Program-made: the position numbers and the translations under genes
Notes under the pieces: model-generated
The model's input: the letters and a program-made list of their open reading frames with translations, nothing else
Told to the model about the DNA's origin: nothing
The model's database searches: none
Source: Chloroflexota bacterium
GTDB lineage: Bacteria > Chloroflexota > Anaerolineae > CG2-30-64-16
Direction: 5' to 3'
Length of the DNA stretch: 64,000 bases
Assembly: GCA_026389845.1 (NCBI GenBank)
Contig: JAPLHB010000052.1
Coordinates: forward strand, 36,926 to 100,925
Shown: positions 18,624 through 26,597 of the stretch, in pieces
Layout: every line of letters starts with the position of its first letter
Position numbering within the stretch: position 1 is the stretch's first letter

Positions 18624-19177
18624 CACGCCCACCCCTGCTTGCGCACGAACTCCGAAATGACCGGAATCTCGACCGCCTTGCCATTGTACGCCTGGAACGC
18701 GTAGTAGAGCGCGACCAGGTGCGGCAGGAAGAAGATCACCCAAAGGCAGGCGAACCCGCAGCCCAGGGTGACGGTGCCCAGGATGGCATAGGCGATGCCG
18801 GCCAGGATCTCGTAGCCGATCGCGACCACCCAGAACGCGATGGACGTGACCGCGTGGTAGCGCTGGAACGGCCGATCTTTATTGCCCTCGGCCAGTAGCA
18901 ACACGACCGAGACGATCGGAAGCTGCAAAACTGCCAACGTCACCCACGCGAGCGCGGCCATTAGCCGGTCGTCGCTGGTGACATCTCCCGTCGCCGGGCG
19001 GGTCGGCGCGGGTGCAGGTGACGGGATCATCGGCGGCGTCTCCTGTGGGCCTTCGGCCGGCGGCAGCTCAAAGGACGGCGCGGCAGGCACCTCGGCCGCG
19101 GGTTCGACCGGCGGTTGGGGCGCGTCAGACGCGACAGGAACCTCCGGCGGGATGATGTTACGCTCTTCTTCGGACAT
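18623..19177 (-). CDS. DUF4870-type membrane protein with Pro-rich N-terminus
   Basis: 184 residues; the ATG at 19177 follows GCCAGGAGGAAG. The first 70 residues are Pro/Ala/Glu-rich and disordered. Then DDRLMAALAWVTLAVLQLPIVSVVLLL, ending in a charged GNKDRPFQRYHAVTSIAFWVV block and two further membrane segments, is the Tic20/DUF4870 layout. These small membrane proteins have no proven function. The gene ends RKQGWA at the heptamer array. Confidence 0.82.
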   Translation of the reverse strand: MSEEERNIIPPEVPVASDAPQPPVEPAAEVPAAPSFELPPAEGPQETPPMIPSPAPAPTRPATGDVTSDDRLMAALAWVTLAVLQLPIVSVVLLLAEGNKDRPFQRYHAVTSIAFWVVAIGYEILAGIAYAILGTVTLGCGFACLWVIFFLPHLVALYYAFQAYNGKAVEIPVISEFVRKQGWA

Positions 19178-19318
19178 GGCTTCTTCCTCCTGGCAATCGC
19201 TTGCCCTTGTCTGTTTTCCACACCTCCCGGCCGACACGGTCAGATCGCAAGCCAGCCGGGCATCTCTATCACCCTTATTACGTTTCCGTGTGCCTGTAGG
19301 TTTCAGCGTTGATCCGCG

Positions 19319-19780
19319 TCAATCCACTACCTCCCGCGCCTCCTCCAGATGCGTGATCAAATCCGTATGGCCGATGATGCCGACCAGCTTTCCCTCGGAC
19401 AGCACGGGCAGCGGATTGGCCTTGCCGTCCACCATGATCGTGGCGACCTCCTCCAGGTCGGCATCGGCATCCACGGTCTTCACCGGCGCGGTCATAATCG
19501 CGCGCGCGGTCGTGCCCAGGATGCGACGAACGATCTCCCGGTATTCACGCTGGCCGTGCAGGGGGATTTTCGCATCCAGCAGCGGGAGGTAGAGCGGCGA
19601 GTGCGGCCGGGCGTGGCGGGCAATCAGATCAATCTCGGTGACGATGCCGATGATCTCGCCGCCCTCCATCACCGGCGCGCCGCTGATGCCGTGCGCCCGA
19701 AACAGGCGCGCGATCTCGCTGATGGGCGCATCAGGAATCAACGTGACCACCTCGGTTTGCATAACCTCGCGGGCTTTCAT
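19319..19780 (-). CDS. Tandem CBS-domain protein
   Basis: 153 residues starting MKAREVMQTEVVTL, with GGAGAGACC before the ATG at 19780. Two CBS motifs are clear: HGISGAPVMEGGEIIGIVTEIDLI (about 30-53) and the second ending NPLPVLSEGKLVGIIGHTDLI (about 120-140). Such stand-alone pairs bind adenine nucleotides and act as energy sensors for partners; the partner is unknown. The open frame upstream holds no family sequence. Confidence 0.9.
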   Translation of the reverse strand: MKAREVMQTEVVTLIPDAPISEIARLFRAHGISGAPVMEGGEIIGIVTEIDLIARHARPHSPLYLPLLDAKIPLHGQREYREIVRRILGTTARAIMTAPVKTVDADADLEEVATIMVDGKANPLPVLSEGKLVGIIGHTDLITHLEEAREVVD

Positions 19781-19897
19781 TGGTCTCTCCTTTCGGCTGG
19801 AATAATTCGTCGGGGTCGGTCTCCGACCGTGCTCCTGACCCTCTCCCCAGATCATACACCAATTTGCCCGCATCTCAAAGCACCCGACTCCCTCCCT

Positions 19898-19926
19898 TTG
19901 CTTCCTCTGTCTGCTTGCGGTACAAT
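19898..19926 (+). promoter_or_regulatory. galT promoter
   Basis: TTGCTT at 19898-19903 and TACAAT at 19921-19926, spaced 17 bp, 20 bp before the galT ATG; GATGGAGGG between them and the gene is the ribosome binding site. Confidence 0.7.
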
Positions 19927-19946
19927 CCCCGTGATGGAGGGAAGCC

Positions 19947-20951
19947 ATGGCTGAAATCCGCCAAAATATCGCGACCAAGGAATGGGTCATTATCTCGACG
20001 GAACGCGCCCGCCGGCCGCAGGAGTTCGTGCGGCTAGAACGTACGCCGACGGCCGACCGCCCGGAACGATCCGTCTTCTGCCCGTTCTGCCCAGGCAACG
20101 AGGAGCAGCCGCCTGCGGAGCAGATGCGGATTCCGGCCGAAGGCCCCTGGGACGTGCGCGTGGTGCTGAACAAGTACCCTGCGCTACACCTGGGGGATGG
20201 CGGCTACGAGAGGCACTTCGACGGCGTTTATCGTTGGCTGCCGGGCATCGGCCGGCACGAGGTAATCGTCGAATCGCGCCAGCACAATACCTGCCTGGGC
20301 CTGGTAAGCCCTGCGGAGGCGGCGCGCGTCATCGCCGTGCTCCAGGCGCGGGCCATTGAATTCGCCCGGATTCCCTACGTCGAGCATGTCATCTGCTTCG
20401 AGAACCACGGCCCCCAGGCTGGTACGTCTTTGGATCACCCCCACGCGCAGATCGTGGGGATGCCGGTCGTGCCCCATCAAATCCGCGTCCGGATGGAGGA
20501 AGCCCGCCGCTATTTCGATGACACGGGCCGGTGCGTCTTCTGCCAGATGTGGCGCGACGAGGTGGCTGCCGGCGAGCGCCTGATCACCGAAAACGAATAC
20601 TTCGTCGCCATCATCCCGTACGCGGCGTTCTCGCCGTTCCACACCTGGATCATCCCCCGCCGCCACGGGTCCGATTTTCTGAAGGCCACGCCAGACGAGG
20701 TGAACGCCCTGGGCGCCATCCTGCGCGACGTACTCGGCCGCCTCTACGTGGGGCTGCGCGATCCGGACTACAACTACATGATCCGCTCGGCGCCGCTCCA
20801 CGACCCTGGCTTGGATTATTTGCACTGGTACGTGACGATTGTCCCCCAGGTGACCAGGACGGCCGGCTTCGAGATGGGGAGCGGGATGTTCATCAACACC
20901 GCCCTGCCGGAGGAGAGCGCGGCCTTTCTGCGCGGGGTGGAACCGTTCTGA
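19947..20951 (+). CDS. galT: Galactose-1-phosphate uridylyltransferase
   Basis: Exchanges UMP between UDP-glucose and galactose-1-phosphate in the Leloir pathway. The HIT-fold nucleophile motif is seen as GTSLDHPHAQIVGMPVVP (the His of HPHAQ carries UMP). CPFCPGNEEQ near residue 45 and CVFCQMW near 190 supply the zinc cysteines usual in the family. At 334 residues the size is normal. The next gene begins 2 bp after the stop, so they form one transcript. Other gal genes are not nearby. Confidence 0.95.
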   Translation: MAEIRQNIATKEWVIISTERARRPQEFVRLERTPTADRPERSVFCPFCPGNEEQPPAEQMRIPAEGPWDVRVVLNKYPALHLGDGGYERHFDGVYRWLPGIGRHEVIVESRQHNTCLGLVSPAEAARVIAVLQARAIEFARIPYVEHVICFENHGPQAGTSLDHPHAQIVGMPVVPHQIRVRMEEARRYFDDTGRCVFCQMWRDEVAAGERLITENEYFVAIIPYAAFSPFHTWIIPRRHGSDFLKATPDEVNALGAILRDVLGRLYVGLRDPDYNYMIRSAPLHDPGLDYLHWYVTIVPQVTRTAGFEMGSGMFINTALPEESAAFLRGVEPF

Positions 20952-20953
20952 CG

Positions 20954-21916
20954 ATGTCACGATCCGCCAAAGAGAACTTGCTGCGCGCCATCTATCACCG
21001 CTTGCCTTCCTATGTGCCCTACGCCGCCGAGGGGGTCTGGCTGCTGGTGAACCACCGCGGCCGTAAGCCGCCGCGCGACGGGGTTGACGAGTGGGGTGTG
21101 ACGTGGGCGCCGCTGCCGGCAAGCTACATGGTCGGGGCGGGCGAGCCGGCCGAGTCGCATCCGGTGGCGCGTCCGGTCCGCACAGCCGCCGAACTCCTGA
21201 CTCGTTCCATCCCCGACGGCCGCGATCGCGCCCTCTTCGCTGGCCTGCTAGATGGTATAGACCAGGAACAAACCCTGGTCATCGGCCAACACGGTCTGGG
21301 GCCATTCGAACGCTTCCTGGCCTTGTTGGGGGCAGAACACGGGTTTTCCGCGCTTTTGAGCGAGTCGGAGGCCAGCTTCGCCGCACTGGAGCGCATCGCC
21401 GATTACCACGCTGCCATCGCGGCCGGTTACCTGGCCGCGGGGGTCGAGGCCGGCTGGCTGGCCGATGACTACGCCGGGACCGACGGACCACTCATCGCGC
21501 CGAAGCTGTGGCGGCGCATGGTCTTGCCCGGCCTGGCGCGCATCATCGCCGTCTATCGCGATGCCGGCGCTGCGGTCTTCTTCCACACCTGCGGTCGCGC
21601 CGAGGCATTCATCGGCGACCTGTTGGACGCGGGCGTGACCGTCTTCAACCTGCAAAACGTCGCGTGCGATCTGCCCGCGCTCAAGGCGCGCTACGGACGG
21701 CGCATCGCCTTCTACGGCGGGGTTCCCAGCGAGATTATGCAGTGCGGCAGCCCGGCCGACGTGCGCCGCGCTGCGCTGGCGGCGATTCAAACCCTGGGCC
21801 AGGATGGCGGCCTGATCCTCGCTGCCGATCAACCGTTGGCATATCCGGCCCAGAATGAGGCAGCGTTGGTGGATGCTGCCCGTCATCAGGGAGATCGAAG
21901 GGCGCTTGCGGGGTGA
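20954..21916 (+). CDS. Uroporphyrinogen decarboxylase-like (URO-D superfamily) protein
   Basis: 320 residues, ATG at 20954 just after galT. SRSAKENLLRAIYHRLPSYVP near the start, LAPKLW-type helix (PLIAPKLWRRMVLPGLARII), FHTCGRAEAFIGDLLDAGV and YGGVPSEIMQCGSP are the URO-D/MtaA-CmuA layout. Lineages of this kind often act as corrinoid-linked methyltransferases rather than haem enzymes. No corrinoid protein is next door, so substrate is open. It shares a fold, not close sequence, with the gene at 22501-23496. Confidence 0.8.
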   Translation: MSRSAKENLLRAIYHRLPSYVPYAAEGVWLLVNHRGRKPPRDGVDEWGVTWAPLPASYMVGAGEPAESHPVARPVRTAAELLTRSIPDGRDRALFAGLLDGIDQEQTLVIGQHGLGPFERFLALLGAEHGFSALLSESEASFAALERIADYHAAIAAGYLAAGVEAGWLADDYAGTDGPLIAPKLWRRMVLPGLARIIAVYRDAGAAVFFHTCGRAEAFIGDLLDAGVTVFNLQNVACDLPALKARYGRRIAFYGGVPSEIMQCGSPADVRRAALAAIQTLGQDGGLILAADQPLAYPAQNEAALVDAARHQGDRRALAG

Positions 21917-22429
21917 TTATCGCGGCAGCGGACGATCCGCCCACTCCCGCAGGAATTGCGCCGTGGACTCGAACGCCAGCTCATCCCACGGAATCTCCGC
22001 CCGGCCGAACCAGCGCGCCTCGCTGGCGTCATCGCGGGGGGTCGGCTCGCCGCTGACCCGCTCGGCGCGATAGAGCACCAGGATGCCACGGCGTTCGGCC
22101 CAGCCCGCGAGCGGCGCGACCGCGTGCAAGGCAGTCACCCGCACAACCACGCCGGTCTCCTCGGCCACTTCCCGTACCACAGCCTCATCGGGCAGCTCAT
22201 CGGCGTCCATGTAGCCGGCCGGCAGCGCCCAGTAGCCGATGGCTGGCACGGCCGCCCGGCGCACCAACAGCACGCGATCGGCGTCGCTCACCAACGCGGC
22301 CACGGCCACCTTCGGCTCGCGGAAATGGATGAAGCCGCAATAGCGACAAAACCGCCTTGTCCGACCGAACTTGATCCCCTCGGTCAGCGGCGCGGCACAG
22401 CGGGGGCAGTAGGTGAAGTCGTTGGGCAT
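21917..22429 (-). CDS. Nudix hydrolase with N-terminal zinc ribbon (NADH pyrophosphatase-like)
   Basis: Residues 8-35 form a zinc ribbon (CPRC and CRYC). The Nudix box is GYMDADELPDEAVVREVAEETGV, with the REVAEETG core carrying the metal-binding glutamates. Such proteins hydrolyse nucleotide diphosphate-linked compounds to limit toxic or excess metabolites. 170 residues. The stop codon directly abuts the convergent gene's stop (21916/21917), and the start lies 4 bp from the heptamer array at 22433, so its promoter must lie inside or beyond that array. Confidence 0.88.
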   Translation of the reverse strand: MPNDFTYCPRCAAPLTEGIKFGRTRRFCRYCGFIHFREPKVAVAALVSDADRVLLVRRAAVPAIGYWALPAGYMDADELPDEAVVREVAEETGVVVRVTALHAVAPLAGWAERRGILVLYRAERVSGEPTPRDDASEARWFGRAEIPWDELAFESTAQFLREWADRPLPR

Positions 22430-22432
22430 GGT

Positions 22433-22509
22433 GTGTTCCGTGTTGCATGCTGCGTGGAGCGTGGAGCGACATGGGAATAACACGCACCACGCAATACGCA
22501 CTACGCCCC
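22433..22509. repeat. Heptamer inverted array (GTGTTGC/ACGCAAT family), unbroken register
   Basis: Eleven heptamers in one register: GTGTTCC, GTGTTGC, ATGCTGC, GTGGAGC twice, two central units, then ACGCACC, ACGCAAT, ACGCACT, ACGCCCC. The second half complements the first. It overlaps the last 9 bp of the gene ending at 22501 and fills the whole gap to the Nudix start. Confidence 0.9.
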
Positions 22510-23496
22510 CGGTTCCACGGCCGTGCGCACCGCTCTCAGATTACTGAACGGCGCGTTGACCGGAGCCACGCAGCCGGAGGAGACGATGAGCCGCCGGCCG
22601 GCGGTTTGGGCGAGGGCGTCGGCGACGCGGGCGCGGATGCCTGCCGGGTCGCCCCGGAGCAAGTCATCCCAATGCTCCAGCCCGCCGGAGACCGCGCCAC
22701 GGAACCGCCGCATTCCATCGGCCAGGGTGGGGCCGGCCTCGCGGTCGTGCCAGTTGAGCGCCTGGCCGGGGTATTGCGCCACCAGGTCGAACATCCCGTC
22801 GGCGCCGTGCAGGTGGAGCATGTTGAACCAGCCCTTGGCCGCGGCGGCCAGGATGCGCCGGTCATATGGCTCGCCAAACTCGCGGTACTCCGCCTCAGTC
22901 AGGGTGCGATAGCTGGCCCACTGGATCGCGTAGTAGATGCCCGCGATGCCGAGCGGCAGGCAGGCCCGAATGAAGCGAATCGTGCCCTGCGTGATCGTTT
23001 CGAGGGCCTGGTGAACCAGGGCAGGATGCCGGCGCAAGTGAACGAGCAGCAGGTCAGGCCCGGCCAGGTGACGCGCCTGGGCCAGCGGGCTGAAGATCGT
23101 CTGGATGAAGGGCACATCCGTTCCCACGGCGTCGCGGATCAGCGCCAGGCAGTGGAGTTGCCCGCCCAGGACGCCCGCGGCCGGGTCGAGCACAGCCAGC
23201 CGCGCCCAATCTTCCGGCTGCGCAATGACCGTGTTGACGTAGTCGCGCGTCCCCTCGTCTCCGCCCACCCAACGGGTCTTCACACCCCAGCCGGCCAGGC
23301 AGAAGCTGCTGGCGGGAGTCACTTTGATGAAATCCCAGTCGTATTCCCGCTGCCAGGCCACCGTGGCCGCGGCCAGGTCGGCCGGACGCTGATCGTCACC
23401 CGGAAAATGCCGCCAAAGGGCCACGGCCGTCCGGTCGGTTGGCTCCCCGTTGCAGGTGGCGAGCAGGCGCTCGCGTCTGGTCATCCGTGCGGTCAT
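22501..23496 (-). CDS. Uroporphyrinogen decarboxylase family protein
   Basis: 331 residues, start MTARMTRRERLLATCNGEPTDRTAVALWRHFPGDD, a typical URO-D superfamily opening. Later parts include FIKVTPASSFCLAGWG, YAIQWASYRTLTEAEYREFGEPYDR, NMLHLHGADGMFDLVAQYPGQALNWHDREAGP and RRLIVSSGCVAPVNAPFSN. The G-C-x-[VI]-P end resembles methyltransferase MtaA-type members. Function and substrate are not resolved; a role in methyl transfer is as likely as in haem synthesis. The C-terminal few residues overlap the heptamer array. Confidence 0.83.
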   Translation of the reverse strand: MTARMTRRERLLATCNGEPTDRTAVALWRHFPGDDQRPADLAAATVAWQREYDWDFIKVTPASSFCLAGWGVKTRWVGGDEGTRDYVNTVIAQPEDWARLAVLDPAAGVLGGQLHCLALIRDAVGTDVPFIQTIFSPLAQARHLAGPDLLLVHLRRHPALVHQALETITQGTIRFIRACLPLGIAGIYYAIQWASYRTLTEAEYREFGEPYDRRILAAAAKGWFNMLHLHGADGMFDLVAQYPGQALNWHDREAGPTLADGMRRFRGAVSGGLEHWDDLLRGDPAGIRARVADALAQTAGRRLIVSSGCVAPVNAPFSNLRAVRTAVEPGA

Positions 23497-23522
23497 GGGA
23501 ATCTCCGTATGGGTGAAGTTGT

Positions 23523-23580
23523 AACCACGAGGACACAAGGCACGAAGCAACCCCAAAACGGGTCTGGTGACTTCGTGGTT
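23523..23580. repeat. Inverted repeat, AACCACG/CGTGGTT family
   Basis: Left arm AACCACG, AGGACAC, AAGGCAC, GAAGCAA (23523-23550); right arm CTTCGTGGTT at 23571-23580. The ends pair over about 10 bp. It separates the URO-D gene from the diacylglycerol kinase stop codon. I recognise CCACGAAGGACACGAAG-type repeats from other genomes. Confidence 0.7.
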
Positions 23581-23942
23581 TAATCAAAAAGCAGAGCCCA
23601 CACCCGCGGCCCGAAGATCGCGATCCCCACTGCCACTGCCGCGATGGCCGCGATGAGCACTGCGCCCGCGCCGGTATCCTTGGCAATCTTCGCCATCGGG
23701 TGGAAGCGCTGGGTGAGCAGATCTACCGCCAGCTCAGCGACGGTATTAATCATCTCCGCGCTGAAGACGAACCCTATCGTCAGCGTCAGGATCGCCCACT
23801 CGACCGCCGTCACCCGAAAGTAGATCCCCGCGACGATCACCAGGCCCGCTACGCCTACATGCACCCGCGCGTTCCGCTGTGTGCGCAACACGTAGGCGAT
23901 GCCCTGGAAGGCGTAGCGGAAACCGCGGAGAAAGCGTTTCAT
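23580..23942 (-). CDS. dgkA: Diacylglycerol kinase, prokaryotic type
   Basis: 120 residues starting MKRFLRGFRYAFQGIAYVLRTQRNARVH, then three membrane segments. The key block FVFSAEMINTVAELAVDLLTQRFHPMAKIAKDTGAGAVLIAAIAA holds the conserved E-x-x-N and D-x-x-A-x-A-V-L residues of DgkA/undecaprenol kinase. In non-proteobacteria many such proteins phosphorylate undecaprenol. The ATG lies 3 bp from a heptamer array, so no clear Shine-Dalgarno is present. ybeY lies upstream on the same strand, a pairing common in bacteria. Confidence 0.93.
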   Translation of the reverse strand: MKRFLRGFRYAFQGIAYVLRTQRNARVHVGVAGLVIVAGIYFRVTAVEWAILTLTIGFVFSAEMINTVAELAVDLLTQRFHPMAKIAKDTGAGAVLIAAIAAVAVGIAIFGPRVWALLFD

Positions 23943-23945
23943 GGG

Positions 23946-24080
23946 CGAACGACCAACGACGAACGACGAACGACCGCGGCTCGAAACCGAAAACTGCAAT
24001 CGCCGATATCAAGCCGCCACCGATCTCCAACTACCAACTTTCAACCTCTAACTTTCACCCTCTAGCTTTCACCCTGCAAC
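23946..24080. repeat. Two different heptamer arrays between dgkA and ybeY
   Basis: Positions 23946-23973 hold four CGAACGA-type units. Positions 24025-24080 hold eight in strict register (CTCCAAC, TACCAAC, TTTCAAC, CTCTAAC, TTTCACC, CTCTAGC, TTTCACC, CTGCAAC). The second family is the complement of the one at 5629-5684. Only single-orientation arms are seen. The second array covers the ybeY stop codon. Confidence 0.85.
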
Positions 24081-24517
24081 ACTGCATCCTGCTTCGCCCA
24101 CATGGCCGCCTCCTCCGCTGGCTCGGCGTGGTCATAGCCAAAGAGGTGCAGCGTGCCGTGGACGGCGAGCAGGCGCAGCTCATCCTGCAGCGATCGGCCT
24201 AACTCGGCGGCCTGGCGGCGCGTGAACGGCAGGGCGATGATGACGTCGCCCAGGTAGGCCGCGGCCTCGGGCGCGCTGACGAAGCCGGGGGTCGGCTCCT
24301 GCGCGGCGAACGAGAGCACATCGGTGGAACCTTCGACCCCGCGGTATTGCGCGTTGAGGCCGGCCACTTCCTCGTCGTCGGTGATGACCACCGTGACTTC
24401 GGCGTCGGGTTGGCCCTCAGCCTGCAACACCGCGGCCACGACGGCCGCGAGGTCGGCGGCGTCTACATCGGATTCGTAGGTCTCGTCTATCTGGATGGCG
24501 ATGTTGTCGTAGGGCAT
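24062..24517 (-). CDS. ybeY: Endoribonuclease YbeY (16S rRNA maturation)
   Basis: The zinc signature HGTLHLFGYDH is complete (HxxxHxxGYDH). STDVLSFAAQEP and LGDVIIALPFTRRQAAELGRSLQDEL match the flanking conserved blocks. YbeY trims rRNA precursors and takes part in ribosome quality control. The start at 24517 (MPYDNIAIQID) follows GGGGGT-type purines; an open frame extends upstream without homology. 151 residues. The final residues QGES run into the heptamer array. Confidence 0.94.
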   Translation of the reverse strand: MPYDNIAIQIDETYESDVDAADLAAVVAAVLQAEGQPDAEVTVVITDDEEVAGLNAQYRGVEGSTDVLSFAAQEPTPGFVSAPEAAAYLGDVIIALPFTRRQAAELGRSLQDELRLLAVHGTLHLFGYDHAEPAEEAAMWAKQDAVLQGES

Positions 24518-24543
24518 GAGAACCCCCTCGCGCTCCGATACCG

Positions 24544-25113
24544 TCAATTGTTCGGCGCGCCGGCGTTCACCCACGCGCTGATCAGATCAATCTGGGCCTG
24601 CGGCAGCTTGGCCGCGCGCTGGGGCATCTTCCCGTTGATGATCTGCTGCACCAGGAAGCTGTTGGCGGCGTCACCGACCTTGATCACCGGGCCGTTCTCG
24701 GAACCCTTCATCGTCTGCGCGTAGCCGGTCAAGACCAATCCCGCTTTGGTCTGCTGGCCGCCGTGACACTTGACGCAGTTCTGCTCGAAAATCGGCAGCA
24801 CGTCTTTGGCAAAGCTGACCGCGGCGGGCTTGGCCGCGGTTGGGGCTGGCGCGGCGGTCGGGATGGTCTGGTTGGTGGCCTGAGTGGCAGCGGGCACGGC
24901 AGCTTTGGTCGCGGCCGGAGCGGCTTGCGTCGCAGGCGCGGCCGTGGGCGCAGGTGGCTGGGTCGGTTGGGGTACGACGGTCGGCGCCGCGGTCGCGGCC
25001 GGCGCAGGGGCGGCCGGAGAGCACGCTGCCAGGATGGCGCCAAGTGCAATCAGGGTCAGGGCGACGATCGCCAGTCGGGAGAGCACGCTGAACTTCGAGA
25101 ATTGTCGAGCCAT
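24544..25113 (-). CDS. c-type cytochrome lipoprotein (planctomycete-cytochrome-like)
   Basis: A lipobox LAAC places the lipid Cys at residue 31. Residues 35-95 form an Ala/Pro/Thr stalk. The haem site CVKCH is at 113-117 within VLPIFEQNCVKCHGGQQ, and GKMPQRAAKLPQAQIDLISAWVNAGAPN gives the axial-Met region; this is the PSCyt1/cytochrome CBB3-III-like mono-haem fold. It would carry electrons outside the membrane. 189 residues. It sits upstream of ybeY by 26 bp on the same strand with no functional link evident. Confidence 0.88.
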   Translation of the reverse strand: MARQFSKFSVLSRLAIVALTLIALGAILAACSPAAPAPAATAAPTVVPQPTQPPAPTAAPATQAAPAATKAAVPAATQATNQTIPTAAPAPTAAKPAAVSFAKDVLPIFEQNCVKCHGGQQTKAGLVLTGYAQTMKGSENGPVIKVGDAANSFLVQQIINGKMPQRAAKLPQAQIDLISAWVNAGAPNN

Positions 25114-25383
25114 GGGTTTCTTCCTGTTTTTTTCTTCGGATTAGTGCACGACTTCTGCACTTTCGGTGAATGCATGTTTGTCCGCTGACGTAACAGCGGG
25201 GCAGAATCTGCCAGAATCAGCCTGTAAAAGCATATACTGGACGGGCAATGCTGTCTGTGATCTATGGCCCAATGGCACACACAACATACCCCGCGCAACC
25301 TGCCGCCCCGCCTTGCGTATAAGAGTCGTGACCGGCGCGCAAACCGGTCTGGCATCTTGCAGAATCACACAAGGGAGGAGATC

Positions 25384-26016
25384 ATGAAAAGCCAAAAGGG
25401 GTACATCGGTCTGGGGATCCTGCTGGTAGCAGTGGGCATCCTGTTCTTGCTGCAGAACTTCAACGTCCTCGGCCCGTTCGAGAACCTGGTCTGGGTTCTG
25501 CTGTTTGGCGCCGGCGGACTGGCATTCCTGTTCGTAGTGCTCACCAACCACGAGCACTGGTGGGCGGTGATCCCCGGCTTCACGCTGCTGGGCCTCGCCG
25601 CGTTGATCGGCTTCGGCGAGCACTTGGGTGCGCTCGGCGGGGCGCTCTTCCTGGGCGCTATCGGGTTGAGCTTCTGGGTGATCTACGCCATGCGCCGCGA
25701 GTTCTGGTGGGCGGTGATCCCCGGCGGGACGCTGCTGACGTTGGCCGTGGTCGCCGCGCTGGGCGAGGTTATTCCGGGCGAAGTGGTCGGCGGCATCTTC
25801 TTCCTGGGCTTGGCCGCGACGTTCGGGCTGGTCTATCTGCTGCCGACGCCGCGGGGCCGGATGAAGTGGGCGTGGATTCCCGCCGCCGTGCTGGGCATCA
25901 TGGGCCTGCTGCTGATCGTGACCCTGGGCGGGTGGATCAACATCATCTGGCCCATCGCACTGATCGCAGCCGGCGCGTACGTGCTCTACCGAACGTTCGT
26001 GGGGCGCCGGTCGTAG
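25384..26016 (+). CDS. Multispan membrane protein, first gene of an envelope cluster
   Basis: 210 residues, ATG at 25384 with GGGAGGAG upstream. It contains six or seven hydrophobic segments and two copies of a WWAVIPG loop (HEHWWAVIPGFTLLG and REFWWAVIPGGTLLT), so it probably arose by internal duplication. The opening GYIGLGILLVAVGILFLLQN resembles the LiaF/DUF5668 transmembrane unit found in the next two genes. Function unknown. The three genes run in series with gaps of 24 and 92 bp, suggesting one envelope-related operon. Confidence 0.75.
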   Translation: MKSQKGYIGLGILLVAVGILFLLQNFNVLGPFENLVWVLLFGAGGLAFLFVVLTNHEHWWAVIPGFTLLGLAALIGFGEHLGALGGALFLGAIGLSFWVIYAMRREFWWAVIPGGTLLTLAVVAALGEVIPGEVVGGIFFLGLAATFGLVYLLPTPRGRMKWAWIPAAVLGIMGLLLIVTLGGWINIIWPIALIAAGAYVLYRTFVGRRS

Positions 26017-26040
26017 GTTTCAGGAGGGAGGGAGGGGGAA

Positions 26041-26505
26041 ATGAGCAGTAAACTGTATCGCAGTCGTGGCAACAAGATGATTGCCGGCGTGTGCGGGGGT
26101 ATAGGCCAATACCTGCGTATTGATCCGGTGATCGTGCGCCTGTTCTTCCTGCTGTTGGGATTGAGCAGCGGCATCGGCGTGCCGCTCTACCTGGTGCTGT
26201 GGATCATCATTCCCTACGAGGGCGAAGGTGCGACCGGCAGCGCCGAGACGGCCCATACCGGCGGCCAGGAGATCGCCGACCGGGCACGCGCGATGGGCGA
26301 GGAGCTGCGCGAATCGTTGAGCAAGCCGAACCCGCAGGCCGGCATCATCGTCGGCGCGGCGCTGGTCTTCTTCGGCCTGATCGCGCTGTTGCGGAATCTG
26401 GACATCCCGTGGCTGTTCTGGCTGCGCTTCGACGTGCTGTGGCCCTTCTTGCTGATCCTCGGCGGCGTGGTGCTGATCTGGCGGCGCGTGGGCGGCAAGG
26501 ACTGA
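26041..26505 (+). CDS. PspC-domain protein with LiaF-type C-terminal membrane unit
   Basis: Residues 1-62 are a PspC domain: KLYRSRGNKMIAGVCGGIGQYL, then DPVIVRLFFLLLGL and YLVLWIIIPYE. A charged linker follows, then a second membrane part (GIIVGAALVFFGLIALLRNLDIPWLFW and a final WPFLLILGGVVLIWRR), typical of DUF5668. PspC proteins take part in phage-shock or membrane-stress responses; fusion to LiaF-type segments is known in Gram-positives and Chloroflexota-like bacteria. A GGAGGGAGGGGG ribosome binding site is present. No pspA or two-component genes are in the window. Confidence 0.87.
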   Translation: MSSKLYRSRGNKMIAGVCGGIGQYLRIDPVIVRLFFLLLGLSSGIGVPLYLVLWIIIPYEGEGATGSAETAHTGGQEIADRARAMGEELRESLSKPNPQAGIIVGAALVFFGLIALLRNLDIPWLFWLRFDVLWPFLLILGGVVLIWRRVGGKD

Positions 26506-26510
26506 CAGAT

Positions 26511-26576
26511 GACGAATGATGAATGACGAAAGACGAATGACGAAATCAGTCGTCGTCGGTCCTTCGTCGTTCGTCC
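26511..26576. repeat. Heptamer inverted array (GACGAAT family), unbroken register
   Basis: GACGAAT, GATGAAT, GACGAAA, GACGAAT, GACGAAA, then TCAGTCG, TCGTCGG, TCCTTCG, TCGTTCG. It begins just after the PspC stop codon and lies within the operon, 20 bp before the next gene's ATG, so it may cut or modulate read-through. Confidence 0.88.
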
Positions 26577-26597
26577 CAAAAAAGGAGCATCTCATCC

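Noticed and set aside
25114..25383. RNA gene in the 270-bp divergent gap
   Set aside because: Only small hairpins (CCGCTG/CAGCGG and ACCGG/CCGGT) were seen, with no tRNA-like or known ncRNA pattern.
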